This document shows, one piece after another, positions 11,544 through 23,379 of a DNA stretch of 64,000 bases (position 1 is the first letter of the stretch; every line of letters starts with the position of its first letter). This DNA is from Triglochin maritima (Eukaryota; Streptophyta; Magnoliopsida; Alismatales; Juncaginaceae): NCBI GenBank assembly GCA_963682175.1, contig OY821772.1:56442925-56506924 (forward strand). The letters run 5' to 3'. A model generated the notes under the pieces. That model saw nothing but the letters and a program-made list of their open reading frames with translations. It did not search any database and had not been told where the DNA came from. The translations under genes and the position numbers were made by a program.

Positions 11544-12167
11544 ATGGAGAAACCACCCAAGCCCAAGCCTAGGCCAGCCAAGAAGATGCTCAAGTTCTTG
11601 TCTAGAGCAGCAACCTTTTCTATCCCAACAAAACCCTACGATCCGGCACACGACACCCGGCTCTTCTCGGGGCCCCTCGTCCCGGCCGAAGCCCGACGGA
11701 GGAAAACAAGGAATTATGTCGAAGCTGATCAGGAGCCCACGTCGCCCAAAGTGTCGTGCATGGGCCAGGTTAAGCACAAGAAGGTCATCCGCCGGACGCT
11801 GTCAAAGAAAAAAGACGACGACAACAAGAATAAGAACATGAACATGAACAAGACTCCGTCGGTGTTTGCGAGGATGTTTGGAGGCAAGAAGGGGAAGGAG
11901 AGAGAAGTGATGGAGAATCTACCGGTTCTTCAAGAGCCTTCCATTGGGCACATGAAGCGGTTCGCGAGTAGTAGGGAGACGTTTGTAGGGTTCGATTGGA
12001 GGGTTCACACTACTGACAATCGTAACGACGACGATGACGAGGGATTTAAAATTCCCCACTCGGCGCCACTTGTGATGGGTGGCGGTCCGATAAGGGAGGA
12101 TAAGAAGGATGGAAGCTTGTGGAAGAGAAGAACGATTGAGCCACCTAGGCCTCTCAAGCTTAATTAG
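11544..12167 (+). CDS. Syringolide-induced protein 14-1-1-like (207 aa)
   Basis: This is a single-exon plant-specific basic protein that resembles the syringolide-induced 14-1-1 / At1g76070 family, whose members are known mainly as stress- or elicitor-responsive transcripts without a defined biochemical activity. Recognisable blocks are an N-terminal lysine/proline-rich MEKPPKPKPRPAKKMLKFL, then FSGPLVPAEARRRK near residue 40, SPKVSCMGQVKHKK near residue 65, a lysine/asparagine low-complexity tract, a conserved FARMFGGKKGK, and the C-terminal block ending RTIEPPRPLKLN. I chose the ATG at 11,544 rather than the in-frame upstream one because similarity to the family starts there and the upstream codons look like leader sequence. 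No signal peptide or membrane segment is evident, and the basic composition suggests a nuclear or cytosolic protein (inference). Confidence 0.8.
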   Translation: MEKPPKPKPRPAKKMLKFLSRAATFSIPTKPYDPAHDTRLFSGPLVPAEARRRKTRNYVEADQEPTSPKVSCMGQVKHKKVIRRTLSKKKDDDNKNKNMNMNKTPSVFARMFGGKKGKEREVMENLPVLQEPSIGHMKRFASSRETFVGFDWRVHTTDNRNDDDDEGFKIPHSAPLVMGGGPIREDKKDGSLWKRRTIEPPRPLKLN

Positions 12168-12169
12168 CT

Positions 12170-13300
12170 GATAGGAGAAACTAGATTCATCAAGTTCTTA
12201 TATTAATTTTCGTATTTTGTTTTTACTAACCTTGTGATATTTCATTGGTCTTAGAGGGTTGGATTAATTCCCAACTCAGCTTTTATGATTCGCTTTAGGA
12301 TTAAGATCGATGGAATATCAACGGGTTAGTTCTTTTTCCCTTCTTAATTAGTTTGTTATGTATGAAAGATTAATTTGTTGTTTTGTAGTGTGTACAAAAT
12401 TTTCTACGATATTTATGTTTGGAGAAATGCTTATATTTTCAAGGAGCCTTTGTTGACTGGGAAAACACCCCCAATGGTTTGACTACGAAAGGTCACCCGC
12501 CAATCCGCCATATTGATTGATCATTCGGTAGTCGGTATACCTTCAGATCCTTTCATTTCCTTTTTCATTTTCGTTGTTTGCACTGATTAATTTTTGTAAG
12601 ACAATTTCACGTTTTGTAGGAGTTAGATGTACTAAATTGATATCATTTGAAGAAAAATATTTTTCTTGAATCATAGGCATTTGTGGAAAAAAAAATTCAT
12701 AATATTATTCTCAAGGATATTTTATTACAAACAATGTTGTTTTACTCTGCTACGGACAAGATGATCGATCGTCTCTGTTGTAGAACAAACAAAATTCATA
12801 AAATACACCTGCTGATAAATGTGCAATGCCTTTTAGCTGGTTTTGCCTTTGGTTTCAACATATATAACGTCCTAATCATGCTTGTGAATGGAATAAATAA
12901 ATAGAATTGTTGAGTTAAACAGATCTAATAATGCATACCAAATTGCTTATATATCAAGAAAAAAAATGCAAACCAAATTGCCGATATAAATATTGACATC
13001 AGAAAATTATGCTCACATGAAAATGTAACGCCTTCCTTCGGTTTCAAACCAAACCAACAAAAAATAGCTAGAGAAAAATCAGATGTCATTGTGGATCCTA
13101 TAACAATTTGTTCAAATGTAAATCGGTTGTTCGTTAATATTTTGTGGGCCTTTTACAATAAAAACCATTCACTATCATCCATTCAACGGCAATAATTCAC
13201 TCTTTTACAAACCAAAAGTTGCAAATCATCTTAAATGAATGAGTTGCATCTTGAAATCTAGCTACTTAGCTCGACAAGAGTTGCCGTTGTTCAACCCCAC
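12170..13300. other. Intergenic, 3' regions of two convergent genes
   Basis: The sequence is AT-rich, with probable 3' untranslated sequence of the 14-1-1-like gene up to about 12,450. Nothing else is recognised. Confidence 0.4.
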
Positions 13301-13303
13301 CTC

Positions 13304-13594
13304 CTAATGCTCCTCAGGTATGCTATATAGCGTCGGCCGCCATGAACCCTTCGGCAAGTGACCCCTCATTGCCTCAATTCCCTTTACATTTCGCCGCCGA
13401 AGAACCTCGGAAACCTTCACTTGGTGGTCTTTTAACACCGAAGAAGGCCAAGTATATGCGTAATTCTTACCGTCTTCTCCTTTTCGCCGCTGGTGCTGGC
13501 CCGCCGACACCATCAATCTCCTCAGCTGGCTCTTGCTCATCACAACTTTAATTCTCACCGGACCACAATGAACATCTCCCAACCTCTTCTCCAT
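13304..13594 (-). CDS. Small conserved plant protein (96 aa), possibly DUF4228/PADRE-like
   Basis: A single open frame starts at the ATG at 13,594. The segment GPVRIKVVMSKSQLRRLMVS near the N-terminus and a C-terminal GSWRPTLYSIPEE follow the pattern of a family of small uncharacterised plant proteins: a 'VRxKxVxxKxxL' strand/helix motif plus a tryptophan-containing 'WxPxLxSIPE' tail. The middle (residues 35-75) is charged and likely disordered. I cannot firmly tie it to DUF4228 rather than to another small family with the same motif. Antisense frames here are shorter and of poorer composition. It could be a pseudogene if an upstream exon is missing. Confidence 0.5.
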   Translation of the reverse strand: MEKRLGDVHCGPVRIKVVMSKSQLRRLMVSAGQHQRRKGEDGKNYAYTWPSSVLKDHQVKVSEVLRRRNVKGIEAMRGHLPKGSWRPTLYSIPEEH

Positions 13595-13599
13595 TGCTC

Positions 13600-16570
13600 A
13601 CAACATTTTGTCCCTGTGTTGACATGAGTAGGACTATATATGGAGCGAATTAATTATGAAGTTAGACAGCTCGAGCGTGGCCCACATTGGTGTATGGATG
13701 TAGGATTGGGAGGATCTTTATGTCCATTCTTCTCATCTAACCAATGATCACAACTTAGTTAGGAATGATGTTGTACGTTTTATGTGGTAGAATCTACGGA
13801 TCAATATGCAGTATGATTGGTAGAGATTTGATACGCAAGCTGTTAGCTGCACCGACCGGTCACATGGGTAGAGCGGAGTTTGCGTTGAGCTAATTATAAT
13901 GGTTGGTGGTCGATCTCAATATTCAATCGACGTTTATAATCCAATGTGCCAATTTTCACATTAATTTGGTTCTTGATGGACGTGTTTGCGATGAGGCTAA
14001 ATTGTATTAAAACATTTGTAACAACCAAGTACAGCAAATATGTAGCTTATGGCGGGAGTCGCATTTTCAAATTTTAAGTCCATTAATCATGATATTTAAA
14101 TGGTCATTTTGAGAACTCGTTTTGGGCTTTAAAATTTGATGCTAAATAATCATATTGAGGAGTCTACGTTATATATCTATAACAAAAGAAACACGGACGA
14201 AACCGGGAAGAGCGGTTGTTGAAGGTATCGCCACTAACAGCAACAGAGAATTATCTGTCGCTATAGCATCCGTCGCTATAGGGTTAAAATTCCCCCAAAC
14301 CTTCCAGACCTAAAATTTGTCCTCTCTCCTTTCCAAGTCCAGCCTACCAAAATTTGTGCTCCGCCGCCGTTCCTGACCGGCGATTAATCCCCCAACCTCT
14401 CCAAACCCTAGGATCCGATTCCGGCCTCCATCCTTGGATCTCGACTCCACTTCCACCTCCATTGACCACCAACCAAACCCTAACTCTACCCCTCCCCCAC
14501 CTCCATGGACCTCCGCTGCGGTAACACCCTCACCGCCATTGGGAGGAGGGCACCTACGGTTATGTCGGTCCAAAACTCAGATTTGTCTTTGTTCGGATTC
14601 ATTAGGGTTTTGGATCGTGGTAGGCGAATCCAGAGGATACGGTTGGGATTTTAACAACGAGAACGGCTCCTTGTTCCCTTCGGATCGCGATTTCCCCAAT
14701 ACCTTTTCGGTATTGTTTCTTAATCTCCATGCCGTGTTTCGTTTACTTCGAGTTTGTGTTGAATGGAGTTGTGATTTTTGTTGGGTTGGGAAAGTTGGGT
14801 TTTTAATGTGATTTTGATGTTAAAGGTGTGAACGTTGGTTGTTTGAGTTATGTTGGTTTTGATATAAAGGTGCAAACTTTGGGTGGTTGGATTCAATTTA
14901 GTGTTGGTGGCCGGTGTTGGTTTTTGGGGGTTTGATTTGGGTTTGGGTGGAGAAAGTTGTGATTTGAATGCGGGTTCTTTGTTGGGAGAATTTGGGTAGT
15001 GGTCATTGTGTTGGATGATCTTATGGGTGTGATATTTACTGGTGGTTATGTTGGATGATCTTAATGGTGTGATATTTGTGGTATTTGCATGGTCTTTCAT
15101 CCTTGTTCGTTTTGTCTTGGAAGAATTTCTATCGTTAGTTACAGTATATATAGCTGGAGCTTTAGTGGTTTGGGTACATGTTTGAGTAAAGAAGTTTGTG
15201 GGTTTTGTTGGATTTTGGGATTAGATGTTACTTTGTCTGGTTTAGTGGATTTAATTATTTCTCTCTGCTTTCTCCTCACTCCTCAGTGATGTCTTCCACC
15301 TTTTTTGTTTTTGTCATGACATGCACGAGGAAGTAAATGCCATCATGCCATTTGTATGGTTGAGAGAAGCTTCTGGTCTACAAAAGCGATACTTATTGAG
15401 CATATAATAATATTTCTAATCTTTGTTTGTTGTCTCTGCTTCAATCGTAAATAATGGCATGCTTCCTGGGTATGTTGCTATTATGGTGGGAATTATTTGT
15501 TGCTCAGTTTAGAGACTTCTAAATTTGGCATCGTAAGTTCCTTTTGGCCGTTGTTTTCTGCTTGTTATCTTCCATATTTTGGTTTTGTAGGTAAAATGGT
15601 TTCTTTCCTTTCGTTCATTTTCCTATGATATCTATGCTTTAGAGCGGGAAAAATATTCTTTTTGGTGATTCGAATGTGATTGGTGGATATCGTTTGTGGG
15701 AACTTTAGGAAATTAGTTGTAAAAATGTGAATTTGAATATTATTGGTTGCAAAGCTGGTTTTTAGGTTGGAGATGGGAAAATTATCTACTTTTGTTTAGT
15801 GACGTGCATGTGATTTGGAGGAACTCGTTTGTTGGAACCTCAGTAAAGCTAGTTTTAGGTTAGGCTATTTGAATCCTTCATTTCTCCTTATACCGATTTC
15901 TTTATTCTTAAAATTGTTTTTAATTTGGAAAGATAAGCTTCATTACTTACTACACCACATAGAAATAAGTTTCTGGTTCAGTTATTAGAAAACGTCATTA
16001 GAACCTTACTAATTGGACTCTTAAATTTAGTTCTAGTAAATTCTTGTATGTAGTTAGATGAATCTGTGGATGTCTTTACTTGTATTTCGTAAATGAATGA
16101 ATTTGAATGCCTTTACTTGTATTACTTAAATGTGAATTTAAAATGCTTATATATTTTATAACCTAGTCTCTCCAATTTTGTTTTTCGTCGTTTGATTTAA
16201 TTAATGTTTTATTTTGCAGGAATGGAATGCAAGAATAGTTCGTCAACAAGATGTAAGAACTTGTTTTTAGTCAAATGGTAGGGGTAGTTCTTATTTACTT
16301 TTATGTGGTCTCACTTTATTTAACTTTTAAACTCTTGTTGTATTTGAAGTTAACTCACATTCATATATATTTACTAATTGAATATTTGTATTTTGTTGTG
16401 ATCCGTGTTATTATATATGATAGTGGGTTGTGGAGATTGTGAGTTAGGAAAGTTGATAAATAGAGCTCCGTTTATGTTATATTTATTGTAGGGTTGTGAT
16501 CAATGAGAATGAATCTTGATACTTGAATGGAATAATAGATCATGTTATGTTATGTTATGTTATGTTTTGT
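13600..16570 (+). other. Unidentified transcription unit or transposon leader
   Basis: Near 14,250-14,720 the sequence turns CpG- and pyrimidine-rich, with a leader-like stretch (CCTCTCTCCTTTCC) and an open frame at 14,434-14,811 that has a proline-rich start and no recognised domain. T-rich intron-like sequence follows, with a TTTTGCAG acceptor near 16,220. The words CTGTCGCTATAG/CCGTCGCTATAG at about 14,251 and GTTGCTAAAACCTCC/GTCGCTAAAACATCC at about 16,598 and 16,757 recall the GTCGCTA-type subterminal repeats seen in some DNA transposons. No complete element or protein could be defined. Confidence 0.25.
16542..16566. repeat. (ATGTT)5 microsatellite
   Basis: Five perfect tandem copies of the pentanucleotide ATGTT lie in non-coding sequence. 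Confidence 0.9.
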
Positions 16571-17239
16571 TTATTTATTTGCAAAAAGACTTGTTCTGTT
16601 GCTAAAACCTCCAACAATGTTTTTAGCGACGGAAGAAAATGCCATTGAATCTTTCCCACCTACCATTTCATGGCGCAAAAACTCATTAGCAACTTGCACA
16701 TCCGTTACAACATCTGTCGATGATATCCTTTAGAGACCCTTATACTCATTTTATTCGTCGCTAAAACATCCTCTTGGCGGATGTTGGGTTTCAACAACTG
16801 ATGTATTGTGAAAGCCCTCACCCTCACCTTCCTACCTCTTTCTTCTCCATCCGACCTAAATCCCCAATCTCCACCTAACCCTACCTCCTCCAAAACTCCG
16901 ACGATACCTCAGACGACGACGAAGGCGAGGAGCTCCGATGTGTGCACGTGCGCACGGAGGGGAAGGTATCCCCTTCTCCGGTGAGTTCTTCTCGACTCGA
17001 TTTGAGTCAAGGTATGCCAGCCACCCCAGACTAAGGGTCCATGGGGTCGAGAGGGGATGTAGGGTCGTCGAAAATGGCTCCGATGGCTGCGGGAGTGCGG
17101 TCAGAGTTCGGTCGAAGTTGTTGCCGCAAGTTGCGTTCGGTGTTGGAGCTGCGATAACTTGGGGTTGGTTGGCGGCAGGTTGGGCCGACCGGCCTTGGGG
17201 TGGCGCAAGGCCAGAGGCCGGGTAGGTGCTGGATCAGTC

Positions 17240-18895
17240 GGGGTTGGGCCAGAAGGTTCGGTAATTTGCATATTATCCATGAAATTTATTTGTATTGGAT
17301 TGTGGTGTTGCTTTTGGGGGTTTTGCATGAAAACCTTGAATGTTGTTAATATTTGTATTGGTTTAATTAATTGAGCATTTTGCAACATCTGGAGGGTAGA
17401 TATCTATATTTGATTAGTTAATAATTTATTGGAATAATTGCAGAATAAACCAGAATTTAAGGGTATTTAGTTAAATAAGTAATAACAAGATTAATTGCCG
17501 AATAAACCTTGGATTCATTTGTATTGAATAAATTAAGAATAATTAGGTTAATTGCAGAATAAATTCTATAATTTAATAGTACTTGATTAAACCATGAATA
17601 ACTGGTTTAATTGCCTTAAAACCCTTGAATTTTATTGTAATTGAATTAAATGATTAATTATTGGAACAATTGCATGAAAAATTCTGGACTTTGCTGAATT
17701 GTATGGAATAACTTTATTTGGGGGAAATTGCTCCTTTGGCCGTGAACTTTTAAGACATTGTAGTAATTTATTGTTTTCATCCCAGGTTTATGCTTATTGC
17801 TCTATAATTTGTGGAAACTTTGGTAGAGCTTATGTTATGATTTGTTGGGGTCGTGTGACTCATAATTTTGGGGTAACTTGCGTTTACCCTTGCCTTAGGT
17901 GTTGTGTGAATGGTTCGTAGAGCCAATCGTTCACTCACGCTGTTATGAGTGGTTGTTGGAGCGTTGCTCACGGACTAAGGCGTTTGGCTGGGTAGCGAAG
18001 TTGACGTTTAAGGCACGTATGACTAGATGTTAGGGTGTTTCCCTTGTTGGGCGGTCCAAAATGATTTACGAGCGTTGTTACGAGTGACAACTGGAGCTGG
18101 ACTCGCGGACTCGGGTGTTGTGGTTGGATTCCCGGAGCCTTGTTTTCCCCTGTGTTGTTACGATTCGAAAGGGTTCACCCACGTTGTGACGAGTAACCAT
18201 TAGGGAGCGTTACTCACGGGCTCAGACGTGTGGTCATCTTCTGAAACCGAATGCGGAACTGGTCAGCTCACCAGCGTTGTGACGGGTGGCCGTTTGGGAG
18301 TGTTGCTTACGAGCTCGGGCGCGTGGTTGGACTAGGGCGTTGCTTTGTGGGTTGGATGCATGGTCTTGTTGAGGATGCACGCTCGGCCTGGCTGGGCGTG
18401 TGGTCGCCTTGGGACATGTGACAGTTTTGCCGTGAGAGTTGGTTGATTGTTGCCTCGTGGATCGGATGCGTGGTGGGGTCGAGGTGCACACTCGGCTTCA
18501 CTGGATGCATGGCTGCCTTAGGATACAAGACCAGTGTGAGTCGTTAAGGATGGCTAGACCTTGTATGGTGTCGAGGGGGTGGTGTAGTGAGTCTTGATTT
18601 GCGACTCATGCGTGACTTATACGTATGCAGGTGGGACGTGGTAGGCGGCTGAAGGTGACTTGCGCTTGGGACTAGATCTGTTGAGCTCTATTGTCATGTA
18701 TTTTCCTACTCTTGTTAGTGATCATGCAGTAGGAGTTCAGAGTTCTTGTATTTCCCTTCCACATTGTACTATGATATTGTCACCTTGTTATATTTTCATT
18801 GAGGTCTCAGCTTGACTATTTTAGTTAATGTTTTTTCCACTTGGTTTAAATTTGTATTGATTGTTGTGTCCCGAGTGCGAATAACGGGCGTCACA
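17240..18895 (+). mobile_element. LTR-like repeat zone with internal tandem repeats
   Basis: There is a run of AATTGCAGAATAAA-type words at 17,440-17,700. Four diverged repeats of roughly 90-140 bp then start with CGTTGTKACGAGTG-like sequence at about 17,937, 18,073, 18,182 and 18,274. Two copies of a GGATGCATGGTC...GCACGCTCGGC unit follow at about 18,350-18,510. The zone ends GGGCGTCACA at 18,895, a plausible CA terminus of an LTR. The left end is not defined, so class and limits are tentative. No protein is encoded. Confidence 0.4.
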
Positions 18896-19068
18896 AATAT
18901 GTTCCGTTGCTAAAACCTCAATTTTTTGTAGATTGAAATTCTTGGGGACGACGATTTGCTTTTTGCAAGATGGTTCTGGAGTTTGGGATGTGCATTAAAA
19001 TGAGGGTTGTGTTGTGCGACTGGATGTGATTAAAAGTTGGAACATCAAACAGTATATATCATTAAAAG

Positions 19069-19809
19069 GATTTTTTTAAAATAATCACCAAAAAATAAAT
19101 AATTGGAAGAATATGCACATGGAAAACTTATTTGACAAAGTATGCACATTAAAAAAGACATTAGTGATGTCGTTTTTATTAACTAAAAACGACATCACTG
19201 ATGTCGTTTTTATCCTATATGAAAACGACATCAGTGATGTCGTTTTTACCTAAGACAAGTTGAACTAGCGACAGGTTGACCAAGGGTCTCGTTTCTCAGA
19301 AATGAGTAAGTCATTAGTCGAAGCATTAACTTGAATTGAAGAGAACGTGACTATTTGAAGTCAGTTAAGATACACATAATATGTAACTTACGTCGAGTCT
19401 TTATCAAAATTGTATGAATCAACTCAATTTATTATATGTAAGTGGTAATTCTTGTGGGGTAAAACACATAGTGAGAGATTTGTTGAGTCTATGAGTCTGA
19501 TTAGGAGTGTGTGGGTGGCAGCCCCTGCGGGGGATGTGAGTGTAGAACGGATCAATATCTGGAATACAATAATATAGTGTAAAAACAAAAAAAGTGTCAT
19601 CCCCGTTTTTTTTATTTAGAAAAAATAGCATCTCGAATTTCATTTTATAGCGTCGTTTTCATATAAAAATACATCTCGGATTTCATTTTTACCTAGCTAA
19701 AAACGACATCACTGATGTCGTTTTCAATGTGCATACTTTGTCAATTATGTTTTTCATGGACTTATTCTTCCACACAAAAAATTAGTTGGTGATTATTTTG
19801 AAAAAAATC
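19069..19809. mobile_element. Short TIR element with a 10-bp target duplication (MULE-type MITE)
   Basis: The ends are inverted repeats of about 100 bp, starting GATTTTTTT, with AATAATCACCAA and GACAAAGTATGCACATT shared in the same order on both arms. TCATTAAAAG occurs directly outside both ends (19,059-19,068 and 19,810-19,819). A target duplication of about 10 bp and the long arms point to a Mutator-like non-autonomous element. Inside each arm are near-palindromic words GACATCASTGATGTC (about 19,159, 19,190, 19,227 and 19,703). The interior contains no transposase. Confidence 0.75.
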
Positions 19810-19819
19810 TCATTAAAAG

Positions 19820-22090
19820 GTGGACCAGGAAAAGAAAATTTGGTCAGCTAGGATTGATTTTAAAGAAAAATAGTCGGAAGAAAAAACCGACTCCATTGGG
19901 TGCTTCTCAGAAGAAAAAACTGATTCCATTGTGCTGTCATTATCAAGTAGGGTAATTTGATGCACACTGTCTTTGATTTTTTTTATTATAAGCAATAAGG
20001 TTTAGTTTTAATTATAAATGTGGTTTACGTAACCGTATCTCATCACCTTTTTTACCTGAAATCTCTATTCGGTAATGTTTACAACTCTAATTCTTTGTTG
20101 TAATGTCCACCTTATTAAATGAGTGTTTCTACATCACCAATCTTTTTTTTACTTACATTTGTTTGCTTTTTTCTCTTGAAGCTAGCGCATAAGCTGTCTA
20201 ACTTGACAACTTTCATAGCTTCACGCCTTCACACCACCAATTCTCCCTAACCCCCTACAACAAGAAGATAATATACACTTTCTACAGGCCATTGATCTCT
20301 CAGAGAGATAATAACCAAGTCGCATATTTACAAGCATGACGCATTTCCTTATGCAAATTAATTTGCTGTCTAATGCACTTGCTACAACCACCATACCCTT
20401 ACATCTCGATGCTCCTCTGAATTTCCTACAATACCTACTTGTGTAAAGCGTAAATATTCCATCAATAAATCCAAACTTGTATTTTCCATGAAGGACATCG
20501 TCATTGTTCTGGATTTCGCATAGTTATCACATTAATGGTATGGAAGCAAGTTGTGCCACAATGACTGGAAGAGTAGAATTAGTAGAGGCATAGCCGATCG
20601 GTTTGAGGGGATCCTTAAAGCACTAGCAGCTCATTCCGGGTACGTACTCCATCGCAAACCGATGACAAGAATTCGAAACAAATAAGAGAAAGAAAACTGA
20701 TCTCCATTCTCTGTTCGTTGGTGACTTCTAAGTTACACCGACAAGCTGATCGGAGGACAATGAGGAAGAAGAAGAGGTTGATATAATATGCTTTGGTACC
20801 ATATCAAATAACAAACAAAAAATGACTTCTATAATGTTAGATATTTTGTAAACCATGTACATAGATTTCAACTTTATTATGATTTATGATTGTCAATTAC
20901 AAGTGAATATAGAAGAAGAAAAATGATTATTGTAATTCTCGGTCTTGAAGAAATGGTAATTGATTATGATGAAGGGGTTGCATACTTTGATGGGAAGTTA
21001 CATTGTTTAATTGGTCAATTAGAGTGAAAAAAATTCAAAATAAAGATTATGTACATTTATGAATAAAATAAAGAGTTCTTACAAGTTACGAACATTAAAT
21101 GCAATTTTTTTATATAAGGCCTGTGCACCTTCCACCCCAAGTGATGAAAAATTGATAATTCCCTAATAATTGGTAATATAAGGAGGAGAAATCTGCTTTT
21201 AACTTATTGTTTGGATTTTTAACAACCATGAATAAGTACCTCGATTCATGTAGTTCAAGATCCTGACATTTTAAAAATGTGATATAAAGTTTGTTGTTGC
21301 ATTTCAAGATCATATTAATATTCTTATATCCTAATCCACTTATCAATTTCATTTCACTTTCCACCTGACTAAAAGAGGTATTTAGACAAGTATGATAATT
21401 GGATCTGGTGATTATCGGACCTGGTAGGGAGACAGGAATTATAGTAGAATCGTTGGCAAATAAAAAAACCATATACTGTGTTAAATTTGATGAAGATAAC
21501 CAAATCCAAATCAACGCATTCAATCAATAGAAAACTGGAAAGTTAGTTGTGACTCATTTTCTTATTCAATTTGGGGGAAAACCTTCTAAACTCTCTGTTT
21601 ATGTACTAATGAGTGTTCATAAACAGCTGAGTTTTAAATTAATAACTCAAATCCAATATGAATCTCACACAATTTATTAAAATCACAAACATAACTTTGT
21701 CATGTTGCGATCAATAGTGTGGTTTCTTGTGGTCCAAAAAACAAGTTATATTACGTGAGAACTAACTCTATCTTGTTGGTCGTTTTCCGATCCCAATAAC
21801 AAATTGGGATCCTTTGAAGATGCTAATTTCCTATCAACAATACAGTTCTGACACTTGGTCGAGTCAGAGTTATACATGTATTCCTACTTTTAATAGAGAA
21901 CCGGATGTTGCCAAAATAGCGACTCTTTATGTGATCCTTACAATGCTTAAGTACCAATATAAGAGAAGACGATGCAACGGAATGGACGTTATGAGTAATG
22001 AGTGGACATAAGCTATCAAGGTCCCCCCCCCTTATTGCGAAGTAGAAAAGGTTCGACGGATGCTAGAGTATCAAGGAGAATTTTTTGCAT
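19820..22090. other. Gene-poor interval
   Basis: No gene is recognised. A 137-codon minus-strand open frame at 21,110-21,523 has unremarkable composition and no motif I know. The remainder is AT-rich with stops in all frames. A run of ten C occurs near 22,024. Confidence 0.4.
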
Positions 22091-22092
22091 AA

Positions 22093-23374
22093 GACCACCG
22101 TTAACGGCGTCCGGTAGTTTTCGGGCGTCTTGTTTTCTCTCTCGGTCACGTTAGCTCCTCCTTCCGTCACGTCAGTACAAATTAATCAGCCTACAAACTC
22201 CTTAACCATTTTCCGATCCACTCAGTCACGCTATAGTATTTGTTGTCAGTTCATTATTTTTATTCTTCTCTCTAAAACTCTTTCAACAATCAACAAAATA
22301 TATTAATAATCATTATTGTAATGATTTAATATCATTAATTCATTCATTTTTAATTAACATTAATATATAAATAGGAAAATATTATTAAAATTTAGGAAAC
22401 CGCATTACATAGTACATTAACTGGAAATTTAAAAACTAAAACTCCAAATACATCATTAAATACTAAACTTAAAATACATCAAGACGCATTTCCTCCAAAT
22501 CGTTGTCATATATTGTTGATCAAATCGGCTTGAAGGTTCAAATGTGTGGTGCAATCACGCAACTGATCTCTCATTCTCAAGTACCTGGTAATATCCACGC
22601 TAACTAATTGTTTTGGTTATATTTCGAAGTTATTTAGTAATATTATCGTATTACCACATTGAAGTTTCCACCAACAAACGAAGCTCAACAAACCACAAGA
22701 TGCAAGAAACAACAAGAAAGAACAAATCGAGAACAAAACACACCTTCTCCTCCTCCTCCTCCTCCTCCATCGAGTTGGCCAACGAGAAGAAATGTAAAAA
22801 AGGAAAAATCTACAAGCCGATCGGGTGGGAAAAAAACGATCAGATTGGAAACCCTAGAACGAGGAGAAAATGAAGGGGGTAGAGCGGGAATTGTTTCGTG
22901 GAGTGGGGGTTTCAGGGGTATTTATAGGGAAAAAATGTGGAGTGACGAGTGATGCCGGATGATTGTGGTGGTTTGTTATATTTCGTATCCGTATTTGTAT
23001 TGTATTTTGTATCCGAAGTTTATGAGTGTTGTACTAGTTTTTCGTATTTCGTATATGATTTTTTTAATTTTTAAATTTAATTATATCTTAATAAATCTAA
23101 AATAATTTAATTAATAATAAAATAATTTTACAATTAATTTTCAAAAACTAATTAATTAAATTACAATTTAACTAATCAATACATTAATCTAATTATATAT
23201 AACTAATTTTTTTCTTTTAAACAAAAAAACAAAACAAAACAAAAAATTAACCAATCCGGGGGGCGAGCATGTGCCCCCCGGATTGGGCGCCCGGGCGGTT
23301 CCGCCCAGGAACCGCCCTCCCGTTAAGGAAGGGCATTTCGGGCGCCCGAAAAAGACCACCCGTTAAGTGTGGTC
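22093..23374 (-). mobile_element. PIF/Harbinger-like element, non-autonomous
   Basis: The ends GACCACCGTTAACGG (left) and, on the reverse strand, GACCACACTTAACGG (right) are inverted repeats, and a TTTTCGGGCG block follows on both arms within 45 bases. Both ends are flanked by TAA (22,090-22,092 and 23,375-23,377), as expected for PIF/Harbinger. The interior has a minus-strand promoter-like TATAAATA at 22,919-22,926, a short minus-strand frame starting MEEEEEEE at 22,770, and a GC-rich hairpin-forming end (23,255-23,345). No transposase remains. Confidence 0.6.
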
Positions 23375-23379
23375 TAATA

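Noticed and set aside
21110..21523. 137-codon minus-strand open frame
   Set aside because: It contains a FLFANDS stretch faintly like the FADD box of reverse transcriptases, but the catalytic aspartates and neighbouring motifs are absent. No support as a gene.
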